A stretch of DNA of 64,000 nt. Origin: Prevotella sp. Rep29. GTDB taxonomy: Bacteria > Bacteroidota > Bacteroidia > Bacteroidales > Bacteroidaceae. The stretch is from positions 558,001 through 622,000 of the forward strand of contig NZ_CP047159.1 of NCBI RefSeq assembly GCF_019551475.1. The letters are read 5' to 3'. The notes below the pieces were generated by a model, which saw only the letters and a list, made by a program, of their open reading frames with translations, was not told the DNA's origin and made no database searches. A program made the translations under genes and the position numbers. Shown one piece after another: positions 34,997 to 43,389 of the stretch (positions are counted from its first letter, which is position 1; each line of letters begins with the position of its first letter).

Positions 34997-35037
34997 AAAC
35001 GGGCAGCGCTTCGTGTGGAGAGCTGCCCGTTTTTTTT
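34997..35037 (+). terminator. Factor-independent terminator of dnaA
   Basis: AAAACGGGCAGC pairs with GCTGCCCGTTTT around a 13-nt loop and runs into eight T. Confidence 0.9.
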
Positions 35038-35184
35038 GTGCCGTTATTGCAAGCTTTGGCGATTTCAAAATACCGATTCCCATCTCTTTCCTGCGGTCCC
35101 GAAATTGTATATTTATGCAAAGGAAGACGGTTATGGGTGTGTTTTGTAACCACTTGAATATCAAAACGTTAGGAATGGCTTTCC

Positions 35185-35294
35185 AAAAGTGGTACTTTTA
35201 GCTTGCAAAAGGGCAACTTTTGGACGCTGAAAGGGGAACTTTTGGAGCCTAAAAGTGCCACTTTTGGAAAGCGAAAGTTCAACTGCATATTTAT
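35185..35294. repeat. 22-bp-period palindrome array, locus C (five units)
   Basis: Units start at 35185, 35207, 35229, 35251 and 35273, exactly 22 bp apart. The arms are kept as AAAAG/CTTTT while the centre varies: AAAAGTGGTACTTTT, AAAAGTGCCACTTTT. The last unit and its flank are the inverse copy of locus B's edge. The array lies between converging dnaA and the phospholipid operon. Confidence 0.8.
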
Positions 35295-35340
35295 ACGTCC
35301 TATTCTGTATGTTTATGCAGGGTGAGTCTGTGGTGTTTTT

Positions 35341-35568
35341 TTACTCAGCTTTCTCTTCTTCGAAGTCGATGTATTCCCCTTCGTCGTCGGCGAAGATTTG
35401 CTTGTTTTTTGTTCGGTTGGTGGTGCGTATCTCCTCGTAGGGCTTGTCTTTTGAGCCTAAGTGGTCGAACTGCTTTTTTATTTTGAGGAATGAGCGTATG
35501 AACATGAGGAGCGAGACTGCGCCCATGATGAAAAGTGTGACGATGAAGAGGAAGAGGAGTTTCAGCAT
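35341..35568 (-). CDS. DUF4834-like small membrane protein
   Basis: A 75-residue protein with one N-terminal membrane helix (LFLFIVTLFIMGAVSLLMFI), a basic juxtamembrane part and an acidic tail (DDEGEYIDFEEEKAE). This fits the DUF4834 family of Bacteroidetes, usually found downstream of pssA. It lies 7 bp after pssA and ends the psd-pssA operon. Function unknown; context suggests a link to phospholipid synthesis. Confidence 0.7.
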   Translation of the reverse strand: MLKLLFLFIVTLFIMGAVSLLMFIRSFLKIKKQFDHLGSKDKPYEEIRTTNRTKNKQIFADDEGEYIDFEEEKAE

Positions 35569-35575
35569 GGCTTTG

Positions 35576-36277
35576 TTAGCTCTTTTGGGTGAATGCGGAG
35601 AGCATGACGTACCATGCGATGATGAGTGCGAAGCCGGAGATGCCGAAAATCAGGAGTATCGGGATGCATGAGAGGACGAACAGGTATCTCACTTCGTTTC
35701 CTTTCCACCCCCATTGCTTGAATTTCAGTGCAAACATGGGGATTTCTGCAACGAGCAGCCAGCAGGTGACGGCTATGAGGATGAGGATAAAAATGTATGC
35801 GTGCGGGATGGTGGCAATCCGTTCTCCCGCTCCGACGATGAGTGAGCCCCAGAAGAGTGCGTTGGCAGGTGTCGGCAACCCGATGAAAGAGGTCGTCTGC
35901 CGTTCGTCGAGATTGAACTTTGCCAGTCTGAGTGCCGAGAAGGCTGCGATGATGAATGCCGTGAATGGCAGGTATTTGGCAATCGGTTCTATTGCCGTGG
36001 GGTATTCCATTTGGCTCATTAGTGTGAAAATCATCATTGCCGGTGCTGCTCCGAAGGTGATGTCATCGGCAAGTGAGTCCAGTTCTTTTCCGATGGGCGA
36101 GGATACGTGCAGCAATCTGGCAACCATCCCGTCGAAGAAGTCGAATCCTGCTCCTATGAGTATGAAGAGCAGGGCGGTATCTTGCTTTCCGTAAAAGGCA
36201 TATACGATGGCGATGCAGCCTGCAATCAGGTTGCAGCAGGTGATGGTGTTCGGGATATGTTTTTTGAATGGAATCAT
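35576..36277 (-). CDS. pssA: CDP-diacylglycerol--serine O-phosphatidyltransferase
   Basis: A 233-residue integral membrane enzyme making phosphatidylserine. It has the CDP-alcohol phosphatidyltransferase motif DG-x2-AR-x8-G-x3-D-x3-D, seen as FDGMVARLLHVSSPIGKELD ... D, and six to eight membrane segments. The decarboxylase gene lies immediately upstream on the same strand (33 bp gap), so the operon makes phosphatidylethanolamine in two steps. Confidence 0.95.
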   Translation of the reverse strand: MIPFKKHIPNTITCCNLIAGCIAIVYAFYGKQDTALLFILIGAGFDFFDGMVARLLHVSSPIGKELDSLADDITFGAAPAMMIFTLMSQMEYPTAIEPIAKYLPFTAFIIAAFSALRLAKFNLDERQTTSFIGLPTPANALFWGSLIVGAGERIATIPHAYIFILILIAVTCWLLVAEIPMFALKFKQWGWKGNEVRYLFVLSCIPILLIFGISGFALIIAWYVMLSAFTQKS

Positions 36278-36310
36278 CTCATTTCGTCGCTTCCGTTCAG
36301 GTGTTGCGGT

Positions 36311-37003
36311 CTATTTGAGCCGCGCGATAATCGTCTGGTCGCCGGTGGTCGATTGCCCCATTTTTACGCAAACCTCTGTTCCGAGAGGGAGATACACATC
36401 GACTCGCGAACCGAATTTGATAAATCCGAGGTGCTCGTCAATGAGACACTCCTCGCCTTCCTTGGCGTAGGTGACGATGCGGCGTGCCACTGCGCCGGCG
36501 ATTTGTCGGCAGAGGATGTTGACACCTTCCGGCGTTTCAATCATGATGTCGGCATGTTCATTTTCCTCGCTGGCTTTCGGGAGCCATGCCTTGTGGAAGT
36601 TTCCGTCTTGATGGCGCACGCTTTTGACTTGTCCGTCAACCGGGAACCAGTTGGCATGTACGTTGAAAAGGCTCATAAAGATGCTGATGAGCAACCGCCG
36701 GTCGTGGAAGTATTCGTTCTCTTCCACTTCTTCCACCACCACCACCTTTCCGTCGGCTGGTGCCACTACGATTTTCTCCGTGTTCTCTTCCGGGAAATGT
36801 CGTATCGGACAACGGAAGAAGTTGGCGACAATGGCATATAAAGTTCCGAAGATAGCTACAAAACTCCAGAAAGGAATTTTGGTGTCGAAAGACCGCCAAA
36901 GAATCACAGCCACAGCGACGAGGATAAACAAGCCGTAAAGCAATGTGTCAGTTCCTTCGCTGTGTATTCTGATTTTTTTTATCTTTTTTATCTTTTCTCC
37001 CAT
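36311..37003 (-). CDS. psd: Phosphatidylserine decarboxylase
   Basis: About 230 residues with start at [11 protein letters not shown]; ten extra upstream codons are possible. Two membrane helices lie near 20-55. The enzyme body has VAPADGKVV, the [13 protein letters not shown] stretch and the C-terminal [13 protein letters not shown], in which the GS pair is the autocleavage site that forms the pyruvoyl cofactor. The short form without an LGST motif is usual in Bacteroidetes. It transcribes divergently from dnaE. Confidence 0.93.
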   Translation of the reverse strand: MGEKIKKIKKIRIHSEGTDTLLYGLFILVAVAVILWRSFDTKIPFWSFVAIFGTLYAIVANFFRCPIRHFPEENTEKIVVAPADGKVVVVEEVEENEYFHDRRLLISIFMSLFNVHANWFPVDGQVKSVRHQDGNFHKAWLPKASEENEHADIMIETPEGVNILCRQIAGAVARRIVTYAKEGEECLIDEHLGFIKFGSRVDVYLPLGTEVCVKMGQSTTGDQTIIARLK

Positions 37004-37131
37004 AATGACTTCACTTCTGCGAATCGTTTGCAAAGGTACGTTTTTTTTACGTATTCCGCAAATTTTTATCTTTGTTCTTTACGGTTCGACTTGCGTCCAA
37101 GTTACTCACGCTCGAAAAAACTCAAATAAAA

Positions 37132-37163
37132 TTTGGTTTTTTGCTCGCTTAATCGTAACTTTG
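37132..37163 (+). promoter_or_regulatory. Consensus promoter of dnaE
   Basis: TTTG (37132-37135), 20 nt, TAACTTTG (37156-37163). The surrounding sequence is nearly the same as the promoters at 60373-60404 (fucosidase) and 59643-59674 (xyl operon). Confidence 0.7.
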
Positions 37164-37183
37164 AAGTCCAAATTAAGTCATAT

Positions 37184-40100
37184 ATGCAGGATTTCATTCA
37201 TCTTCACGTACATACATATTATTCTATACTTGACGGCATGTCGAGTATAGAAAAATTAGTAGATAAAGCAATTGCCGACGGTCAGCGCGGAATGGCGATT
37301 ACTGACCATGGCAACATGTTTGGTATTAAAGACTTTTCAGACTATTGTGAGAAGGTCAATAAGAAGTTGGTAAAAGAAGGGAAGGAGCCCTTCAAGCCTA
37401 TCATCGGCTGTGAAATGTACGTGGCGCGAAATGGCGATAAGGAAGAGAAACACACGAAAAGCGACATCGGCGGTTACCACCTGATTGTCTTGGCAAAGAA
37501 CTTGACGGGATATAAAAATCTGGTTAAGCTGGTCAGCCGGGCATGGGTGGATGGCTTCTACATGCGTCCCAGGACCGACCGGAAGGACTTGGAGCGCTAT
37601 CATGAAGGACTGATTGTCTGCTCGGCATGTATTGCCGGCGAGGTGCCCCATAAGATTCTGGAGGATGATATTGCGGGAGCTCGTGAGGCCATCGAATGGT
37701 ATCGCCGTGTCTTTGGCGAAGACTATTATCTGGAACTCCAGCGGCATGAAGTGACCGATCCCAATATCCGTGCCAACCGGGAGACCTTCCCCTTGCAGCA
37801 AAAGGCTAATAAAGTGCTGATAGAATTGGCAAAAGAGTATGGCATCAAACTGATTTGTACGAACGATGCCCATTTCGTGGACAGGGAAAACGCCGAAGCC
37901 CACGACCATCTGCTCTGCTTGGCGACGGCAAAAGACTTGGACGACCCATCCCGAATGCTGTACAGTAAGCAAGAGTGGCTGAAGACACGGGAGGAAATGA
38001 GTCAGATTTTCTCGGATATTCCGGAAGCTTTGGCAAACACGATGGAGATTCTTGACAAGGTGGAAGTCTATAGCCTGAACCATGACCCCATCATGCCTTT
38101 CTTCCCGATACCGGAGGAGTTCGGAACGGAAGAGGATGTCCGCAGGCGATATACCGAAAAACAACTCTATAATGAGTTTACAAGCGACGAAAACGGAAAG
38201 AATCAATTGTCGCCGGAAGAGGGTGAAAAACGTATCGCACACCTCGGAGGCTATGACCGCATCTACCGCATCAAGTTCGAAGCGGAATATCTGGGGAAAT
38301 TGGCTTACGACGGGGCCAAGAAGCTCTATGGAGAGCCGTTGAGCGACGAGGTGAAAGAGCGCATCAACTTTGAATTGCACGTGATGAAGACCATGGGATT
38401 CCCAGGCTACTTCCTCATCGTTCAGGACTTTATCAATACGGCGCGCAATGAGTTGGACGTGTTGGTAGGACCCGGTCGCGGCTCCGCAGCCGGTTCGGTG
38501 GTAGCCTACTGCCTGGGCATCACTCAGATAGACCCGTTGAAATATGACCTGCTGTTTGAGCGTTTCCTGAATCCCGACCGCATTTCGCTGCCCGATATTG
38601 ATACCGACTTCGACGATGACGGGCGCGGCAGGGTGCTGAAATGGGTGGAGGAGAAATATGGCCACGAAAGAGTGGCACACATCATCACCTACTCAACCAT
38701 GGCAACCAAAAACTCCATCAAGGACGTTGCACGGGTGGAAAAACTGCCTTTGAGCGAGTCGGACCGCTTGTGCAAGTTGATTCCCAAACGTCTCGGCGAA
38801 GACCCAGAAACCAAGAAAGAACTCAAAATCAACCTGCCGAATGTCATCAAGTGTATTCGTGAGTTTCGCGATGCCGAACTCTCAACAGATTCAAAGTTGA
38901 GCAATACCATCAAATATGCAAAGATGCTTGAAGGCACGGTGCGTGGTACGGGCATTCATGCTTGCGGAACGATTATCTGTCGTGACGACATCAGCGACTG
39001 GGTTCCGGTCTCAACGGCAGAAGATCCGGACAATAAGGGCGAGAAAGTGCTTTGTACGCAGTATGACGGGCATGTGATAGAAAATACCGGACTCATCAAG
39101 ATGGACTTCTTGGGACTGAAGACGCTGTCGGAGTTGAAAGATGCTGTCCAAAACATCAAACTCACGCGAGGCATTGACATCGATCTGGAGAAAATTCCGA
39201 TTGATGACCCCGCCACTTATCAACTCTATCAAGAAGGGCGCACGGTGGGCACGTTCCAGTTTGAGTCTGCCGGAATGCAGAAATATCTGCGTGAGCTCCA
39301 TCCGACGGTCTTCGAGGACCTGATAGCGATGAATGCCCTCTACCGACCGGGACCAATGGATTATATCCCGGACTTCATCAAGAGAAAAAACAATCCATCG
39401 CTCGTGACCTATGACATCCCATGCATGGAGAAATACCTGAAAGAGACCTACGGCATCACGGTCTATCAAGAGCAAGTCATGCTGCTCTCACGTCAATTGG
39501 CAAACTTCACACGCGGTCAAAGCGACAGCCTTCGCAAAGCGATGGGAAAGAAGAAGATTGACGAGATGCAGAAACTGGAAAAACTCTTCTATGAGGGCGG
39601 AGAGAAAAACGGACACGACAAGGCGAAACTGGAAAAGATTTGGGAAGACTGGAAGAAATTTGCCTCCTATGCTTTCAATAAAAGTCATGCGACGTGTTAT
39701 TCGTGGGTGGCATTCCAGACGGCATACCTGAAAGCGAACTATCCTGCAGAATTCATGGCAGCAATCATGAGTAGGCGTAAGAACGACATCTCTGAAGTGA
39801 CCAAGCTCATGGATGAGTGCAAGGCGATGAATATACACACGTATGGTCCTGATGTGAACGAAAGTTACATGCAGTTCGGTGTCAACAAAAAAGGAGAGAT
39901 ACGTTTCGGACTTGCAGCTATCAAAGGAGTGGGAGAGGCTGCGGCACAATCCATCATTGCGGAGAGAGAAGAAAATGGCGCGTTCAAGGATATCTATGAT
40001 TTCGTGCAGCGCATCAATTTGAGCAACGTGAATCGGAAATGTCTGGAAAATCTGATATTGAGCGGCTCCTTCGACAGCTTCGGCATCAGTCGTGAGAGCT

Positions 40101-40915
40101 TCTACGGATTGAATCAGAAGGGAGAGCTGTTCCTTGACCTGCTTGTGCGCTACGGACAGCGCTATCAGATGGAACAAAGACAAGCCAAGAACTCACTCTT
40201 CGGGGATGATGAGGTGGAAATTGCACGACCGAAAATCCCGGAAGTAGAGCAGTGGAGCACGATTGACCGACTGAATAAAGAACGCGAGCTCGTAGGAATT
40301 TATCTCTCAGCCCATCCGTTGGATGAATATCGGTTCATTCTGGAAAAGATGTGTAACGTGGGATGCGATGAACTTAAACGGGAGATGGATTGGGAGAAAA
40401 TAAGCAAAATGCCTGAACTCCGATTCGGGGGAACAGTTACCGGAATCCGGGAAGGAATGAGTAAGAAAAATGACCCGTATGGCATTGTGACGATTGAGGA
40501 TTTTAACGGATCCGGTGAGTTGGGAATCTTTGGAGATGACTGGATGAAATGGCGCGGCAGTATCATCCCCGACAGCAATATATTTGTGAAGGCAGCATGT
40601 TTTGAGCGCTACAAAGGCAGCAAGAAATATGGAATTGTCGTCACTTCAATCAATTCCCTGCAGACGGTCAAAGAAAAACAAATACAGAAAATCACCATTA
40701 CGATGGATGCCACATCTGTCGGCGAAGATACGGTGGAAGAGTTGGCAAAGAACTTTTCCGAACATCCGGGGAAGACAGAAGTGTTTCTCAGACTGTTCGA
40801 CCGTGCGAAGAATCAGGAGATAACGGTGCGTAGCCAGAACAGCTACATTCTCGTGTCCAATGAACTCCTCTCACTCATTGCTGAGAATGAAGGAGCGGAT
40901 TATAAGATTAATTGA
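37184..40915 (+). CDS. dnaE: DNA polymerase III subunit alpha
   Basis: A 1243-residue replicative polymerase; the ATG at 37184 (MQDFIHLHVHTYYSILDG) is 21 bp after the -7 element and starts the PHP domain. Further landmarks are the palm catalytic motif PDIDTDFDDDGRGRV, the GPGRGSAAGS loop, YQEQVM, the helix-hairpin-helix region (IKGVGEAAAQSI) and an OB domain near 1060-1140 (FGGTVTGIREGMSKKNDPYG). Full length for the family. The partner subunit gene dnaX is in the same window. trxA follows 37 bp later. Confidence 0.96.
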   Translation: MQDFIHLHVHTYYSILDGMSSIEKLVDKAIADGQRGMAITDHGNMFGIKDFSDYCEKVNKKLVKEGKEPFKPIIGCEMYVARNGDKEEKHTKSDIGGYHLIVLAKNLTGYKNLVKLVSRAWVDGFYMRPRTDRKDLERYHEGLIVCSACIAGEVPHKILEDDIAGAREAIEWYRRVFGEDYYLELQRHEVTDPNIRANRETFPLQQKANKVLIELAKEYGIKLICTNDAHFVDRENAEAHDHLLCLATAKDLDDPSRMLYSKQEWLKTREEMSQIFSDIPEALANTMEILDKVEVYSLNHDPIMPFFPIPEEFGTEEDVRRRYTEKQLYNEFTSDENGKNQLSPEEGEKRIAHLGGYDRIYRIKFEAEYLGKLAYDGAKKLYGEPLSDEVKERINFELHVMKTMGFPGYFLIVQDFINTARNELDVLVGPGRGSAAGSVVAYCLGITQIDPLKYDLLFERFLNPDRISLPDIDTDFDDDGRGRVLKWVEEKYGHERVAHIITYSTMATKNSIKDVARVEKLPLSESDRLCKLIPKRLGEDPETKKELKINLPNVIKCIREFRDAELSTDSKLSNTIKYAKMLEGTVRGTGIHACGTIICRDDISDWVPVSTAEDPDNKGEKVLCTQYDGHVIENTGLIKMDFLGLKTLSELKDAVQNIKLTRGIDIDLEKIPIDDPATYQLYQEGRTVGTFQFESAGMQKYLRELHPTVFEDLIAMNALYRPGPMDYIPDFIKRKNNPSLVTYDIPCMEKYLKETYGITVYQEQVMLLSRQLANFTRGQSDSLRKAMGKKKIDEMQKLEKLFYEGGEKNGHDKAKLEKIWEDWKKFASYAFNKSHATCYSWVAFQTAYLKANYPAEFMAAIMSRRKNDISEVTKLMDECKAMNIHTYGPDVNESYMQFGVNKKGEIRFGLAAIKGVGEAAAQSIIAEREENGAFKDIYDFVQRINLSNVNRKCLENLILSGSFDSFGISRESFYGLNQKGELFLDLLVRYGQRYQMEQRQAKNSLFGDDEVEIARPKIPEVEQWSTIDRLNKERELVGIYLSAHPLDEYRFILEKMCNVGCDELKREMDWEKISKMPELRFGGTVTGIREGMSKKNDPYGIVTIEDFNGSGELGIFGDDWMKWRGSIIPDSNIFVKAACFERYKGSKKYGIVVTSINSLQTVKEKQIQKITITMDATSVGEDTVEELAKNFSEHPGKTEVFLRLFDRAKNQEITVRSQNSYILVSNELLSLIAENEGADYKIN

Positions 40916-40952
40916 AAATGTATTTATTGTTAAACATAAAAAAAGAAAAACT

Positions 40953-41267
40953 ATGGAAGTACAGATCACAAGTGAAAATTTTGAAAGTTACAAGACTGGC
41001 GAATTGCCATTGGTAGTAGATTTGTGGGCAACATGGTGCGGACCGTGCCGAATGCTGGCGCCCATCATCTCTGAACTGGCTGAGCAATATGCAGGACGCA
41101 TCGTCGTCGGCAAGTGCGATGTAGAGGAGAATGACGATATCGCTATGGAGTTTGGCGTGCGCAACATCCCGACCATTCTATTCTTTAAGAACGGACAGCT
41201 TGTTGACAAATTCGTGGGTGCTACCAACAAGGCAACTCTCGAAGAGAAATTCAATGCCCTGTTGTAA
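40953..41267 (+). CDS. trxA: Thioredoxin
   Basis: A 104-residue cytoplasmic thioredoxin with active site WATWCGPCRM, the conserved FGVRNIPTILFFKNGQ with cis-Pro, and the closing GATNKATLEEKF. The ATG at 40953 gives the normal length; longer frames upstream lie in the end of dnaE. A strong terminator follows 24 bp after the stop. Confidence 0.96.
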   Translation: MEVQITSENFESYKTGELPLVVDLWATWCGPCRMLAPIISELAEQYAGRIVVGKCDVEENDDIAMEFGVRNIPTILFFKNGQLVDKFVGATNKATLEEKFNALL

Positions 41268-41290
41268 GAGTGGCAGGCAGATTCAAATGG

Positions 41291-41329
41291 AGCAGCCCAA
41301 ACGGAAATTCCGCTTGGGCTGCTTTTTTT
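41291..41329 (+). terminator. Factor-independent terminator of trxA
   Basis: AGCAGCCCAA pairs with TTGGGCTGCT, the inner CGGAA/TTCCG extends the stem, and seven T follow. In the other direction it can also serve the leftward tsaE operon. Confidence 0.93.
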
Positions 41330-41356
41330 GAGTCAGAAGCTCAGGGAACTGTCTGT

Positions 41357-41794
41357 CTATTCTATAATAATGGTCCTGCTTCCGTCTGCATTTTCATCAA
41401 TACTGATATTGACAGCATCGGTTGGCAGCATGTCTTCAACGAGTTCGGGCCATTCAATGAAGCAGAATGCATCACCGCTGAGGTAGTCCTCAAATCCCAT
41501 ATCATAGACCTCTTCGAGTTTGTGGATGCGATAGAAGTCGAAATGGTAGATGGTTGAAGGGATGTGTGTGCAGGTTGAAGGAGGGTTGGTGATGGCATAC
41601 TCGTTGACGATGGCGAAGGTGGGGGAGGTTATCACGTCTTCTACGCCAAGTTCTTCGCAGACGGCTTTGATGAAAGTGGTTTTCCCGGCTCCCATGCCGC
41701 CGTGGAATGCGAATATTCGTTTGTCGCCTAAATATTCAATAAATTGGTGTGCCGCATTGCGGATTTGTCCGATGTCGCTGATGTGGATTTCCAT
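41357..41794 (-). CDS. tsaE: tRNA threonylcarbamoyladenosine biosynthesis ATPase TsaE
   Basis: About 145 residues from MEIHISDIG. A P-loop ATPase of the t6A-modification complex (with TsaB, TsaD): Walker A HGGMGAGKTTFIK, the conserved SPTFAIVNEY, HFDFYRI and the C-terminal FIEWPE. It is the last gene of the leftward run, 15 bp after porX. Confidence 0.94.
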   Translation of the reverse strand: MEIHISDIGQIRNAAHQFIEYLGDKRIFAFHGGMGAGKTTFIKAVCEELGVEDVITSPTFAIVNEYAITNPPSTCTHIPSTIYHFDFYRIHKLEEVYDMGFEDYLSGDAFCFIEWPELVEDMLPTDAVNISIDENADGSRTIIIE

Positions 41795-41809
41795 GTTTTT
41801 TCGCATTTG

Positions 41810-43387
41810 TTATCTTCTCCTTGGAGTGAGTGTGACAATGGGGATAATCATCTCTTCCATGGATATTCCTCCATGTTGGAACGTGTTTTTGTAGTAGGAG
41901 ACATAGTAGTTGTAGTTGTTCGGATAGGCAAAGAAGTCTGTGCCTGTCGCAAATACGTATGTCGTACTGATGTTGGGGGCAGGCAGTTGTGCTTGCCTGG
42001 GGTCCTTGATGGTGAACAGGTCTTTCTGGTTGTAGCTGAGGTTTTTCCCCAGTTTATACCTGAGATTGGTATTGGTGTTTCTGTCTCCGATGATTTTCAC
42101 GGGTCTGTTTGCCCGTATGCTGCCGTGGTCGGTAGTGATGACCGTCTTGTATCCTGCCTGTGCAATCATTCTGAAGAGTTCAGCCATCACCGAATGGCGG
42201 AACCAGTTGAGTGTGAGTGCACGATAGGCTTTCTCGTCATTGGCGAGTTCGCGCACCATCTTCGACTCCGTGCGGGCATGTGAGAGCATGTCGATGAAGT
42301 TGAACACTACGACGTTGAGGTCATTTCGCTCAAGGTTCTTAAATTGTTGCATGAACGCTTCGGCTCCGGCGGAGTCGTTAATCTTGTGATAAGAGAACGT
42401 GTCGTGTCTCCGAAAACGTTCTATCTGTGTGCGGATGAGTGGTTCCTCGTTGAGATTCTTTCCCTCTTCATCGTCTTCATCCACCCATAGTTCAGGAAAC
42501 ATTTGTGCGATTTGGGTCGGCATAAGTCCGCTGAATATGGCGTTTCTTGCGTATTGTGTGGCAGTGGGAAGAATACTCATGTAGAGTTCTTCATTGATAT
42601 CGAAGATGTCGCCAATCTCTTGTGAGAGTACGCGCCAGTGGTCGTATCGAAAATTGTCTATCACAATCAGAAAGACTTTCTCTCCCTGATCGAGCAACGG
42701 GAATATTTTGTTCTTGAAAACGTCGGGACTCATGAGTGGACGGTCGTCACCTTCCGCAGGTGCTTTCATCTCTGTACGCGCCTGTATCCACTGGATGTAG
42801 TTGTTTTTTATATATTTCGCAAATCCGATATTGGCTTCTTCCTTCTGCATTTGAAGCATCTCAGTCATCGACGAGTCGGTACTGCTCAGCTCCAGTTCCC
42901 AACGCACCAGTTTCCGGTACACATCCATCCAGTCTTGGTGATTCTTGCAATCGGCAATCTGCATGGCAATGTTCTGAAATTCCTGTTGATAGTTACTCTG
43001 CGTCGTTTCTGTGACAATTTCCTTACTATGGATGTTCTTCTTGAGTGTAAGAAGTATTTGATTGGGATTGACGGGTTTGATGAGATAGTCTGCTATTTTG
43101 GCACCGATAGCTTGGTTCATGATGTTCTCTTCTTCGCTTTTGGTCACCATGACGACAGGAGTTGCCGGCGATATTTCCTTGATCTGTTGCAATGTTTCAA
43201 GTCCCGTGAGTCCAGGCATCATCTCGTCGAGGAGTATGAGGTCGAAACTTTTTTGCTTGCACAATTCAATGGCGTCCGTCCCGTTGGTGACGGTCACAAC
43301 ATCATAGCCTTTTTTCTGTAAGAAAAGAATGTGGGCTTTGAGAAGTTCCATCTCGTCGTCAGCCCAAAGTAATAATCCGTTGCTCAT
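41810..43387 (-). CDS. porX: PorX-type T9SS response regulator with PglZ-like phosphatase domain
   Basis: About 525 residues from MSNGLLLWADDEME. A receiver domain (1-120) has the acidic pair (ADDE), the phospho-acceptor in LILLDEMMPG and the Lys in YLIKPVN. A helical linker follows, then an alkaline-phosphatase-like PglZ domain (about 220-525) with FLIVIDNFRYDHW, NFIDMLSHAR, VITTDHGSI and a final MEEMIIPIVTL. This two-domain design is PorX, which with histidine kinase PorY controls type IX secretion genes in Porphyromonas. Its ATG lies within 10 bp of the stop of porW, so the two are coupled. Confidence 0.9.
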   Translation of the reverse strand: MSNGLLLWADDEMELLKAHILFLQKKGYDVVTVTNGTDAIELCKQKSFDLILLDEMMPGLTGLETLQQIKEISPATPVVMVTKSEEENIMNQAIGAKIADYLIKPVNPNQILLTLKKNIHSKEIVTETTQSNYQQEFQNIAMQIADCKNHQDWMDVYRKLVRWELELSSTDSSMTEMLQMQKEEANIGFAKYIKNNYIQWIQARTEMKAPAEGDDRPLMSPDVFKNKIFPLLDQGEKVFLIVIDNFRYDHWRVLSQEIGDIFDINEELYMSILPTATQYARNAIFSGLMPTQIAQMFPELWVDEDDEEGKNLNEEPLIRTQIERFRRHDTFSYHKINDSAGAEAFMQQFKNLERNDLNVVVFNFIDMLSHARTESKMVRELANDEKAYRALTLNWFRHSVMAELFRMIAQAGYKTVITTDHGSIRANRPVKIIGDRNTNTNLRYKLGKNLSYNQKDLFTIKDPRQAQLPAPNISTTYVFATGTDFFAYPNNYNYYVSYYKNTFQHGGISMEEMIIPIVTLTPRRR

Positions 43388-43389
43388 AA

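Noticed and set aside
37337..38680. 447-codon minus-strand frame within dnaE
   Set aside because: It is an antisense shadow of the polymerase gene; no start region or promoter of its own.
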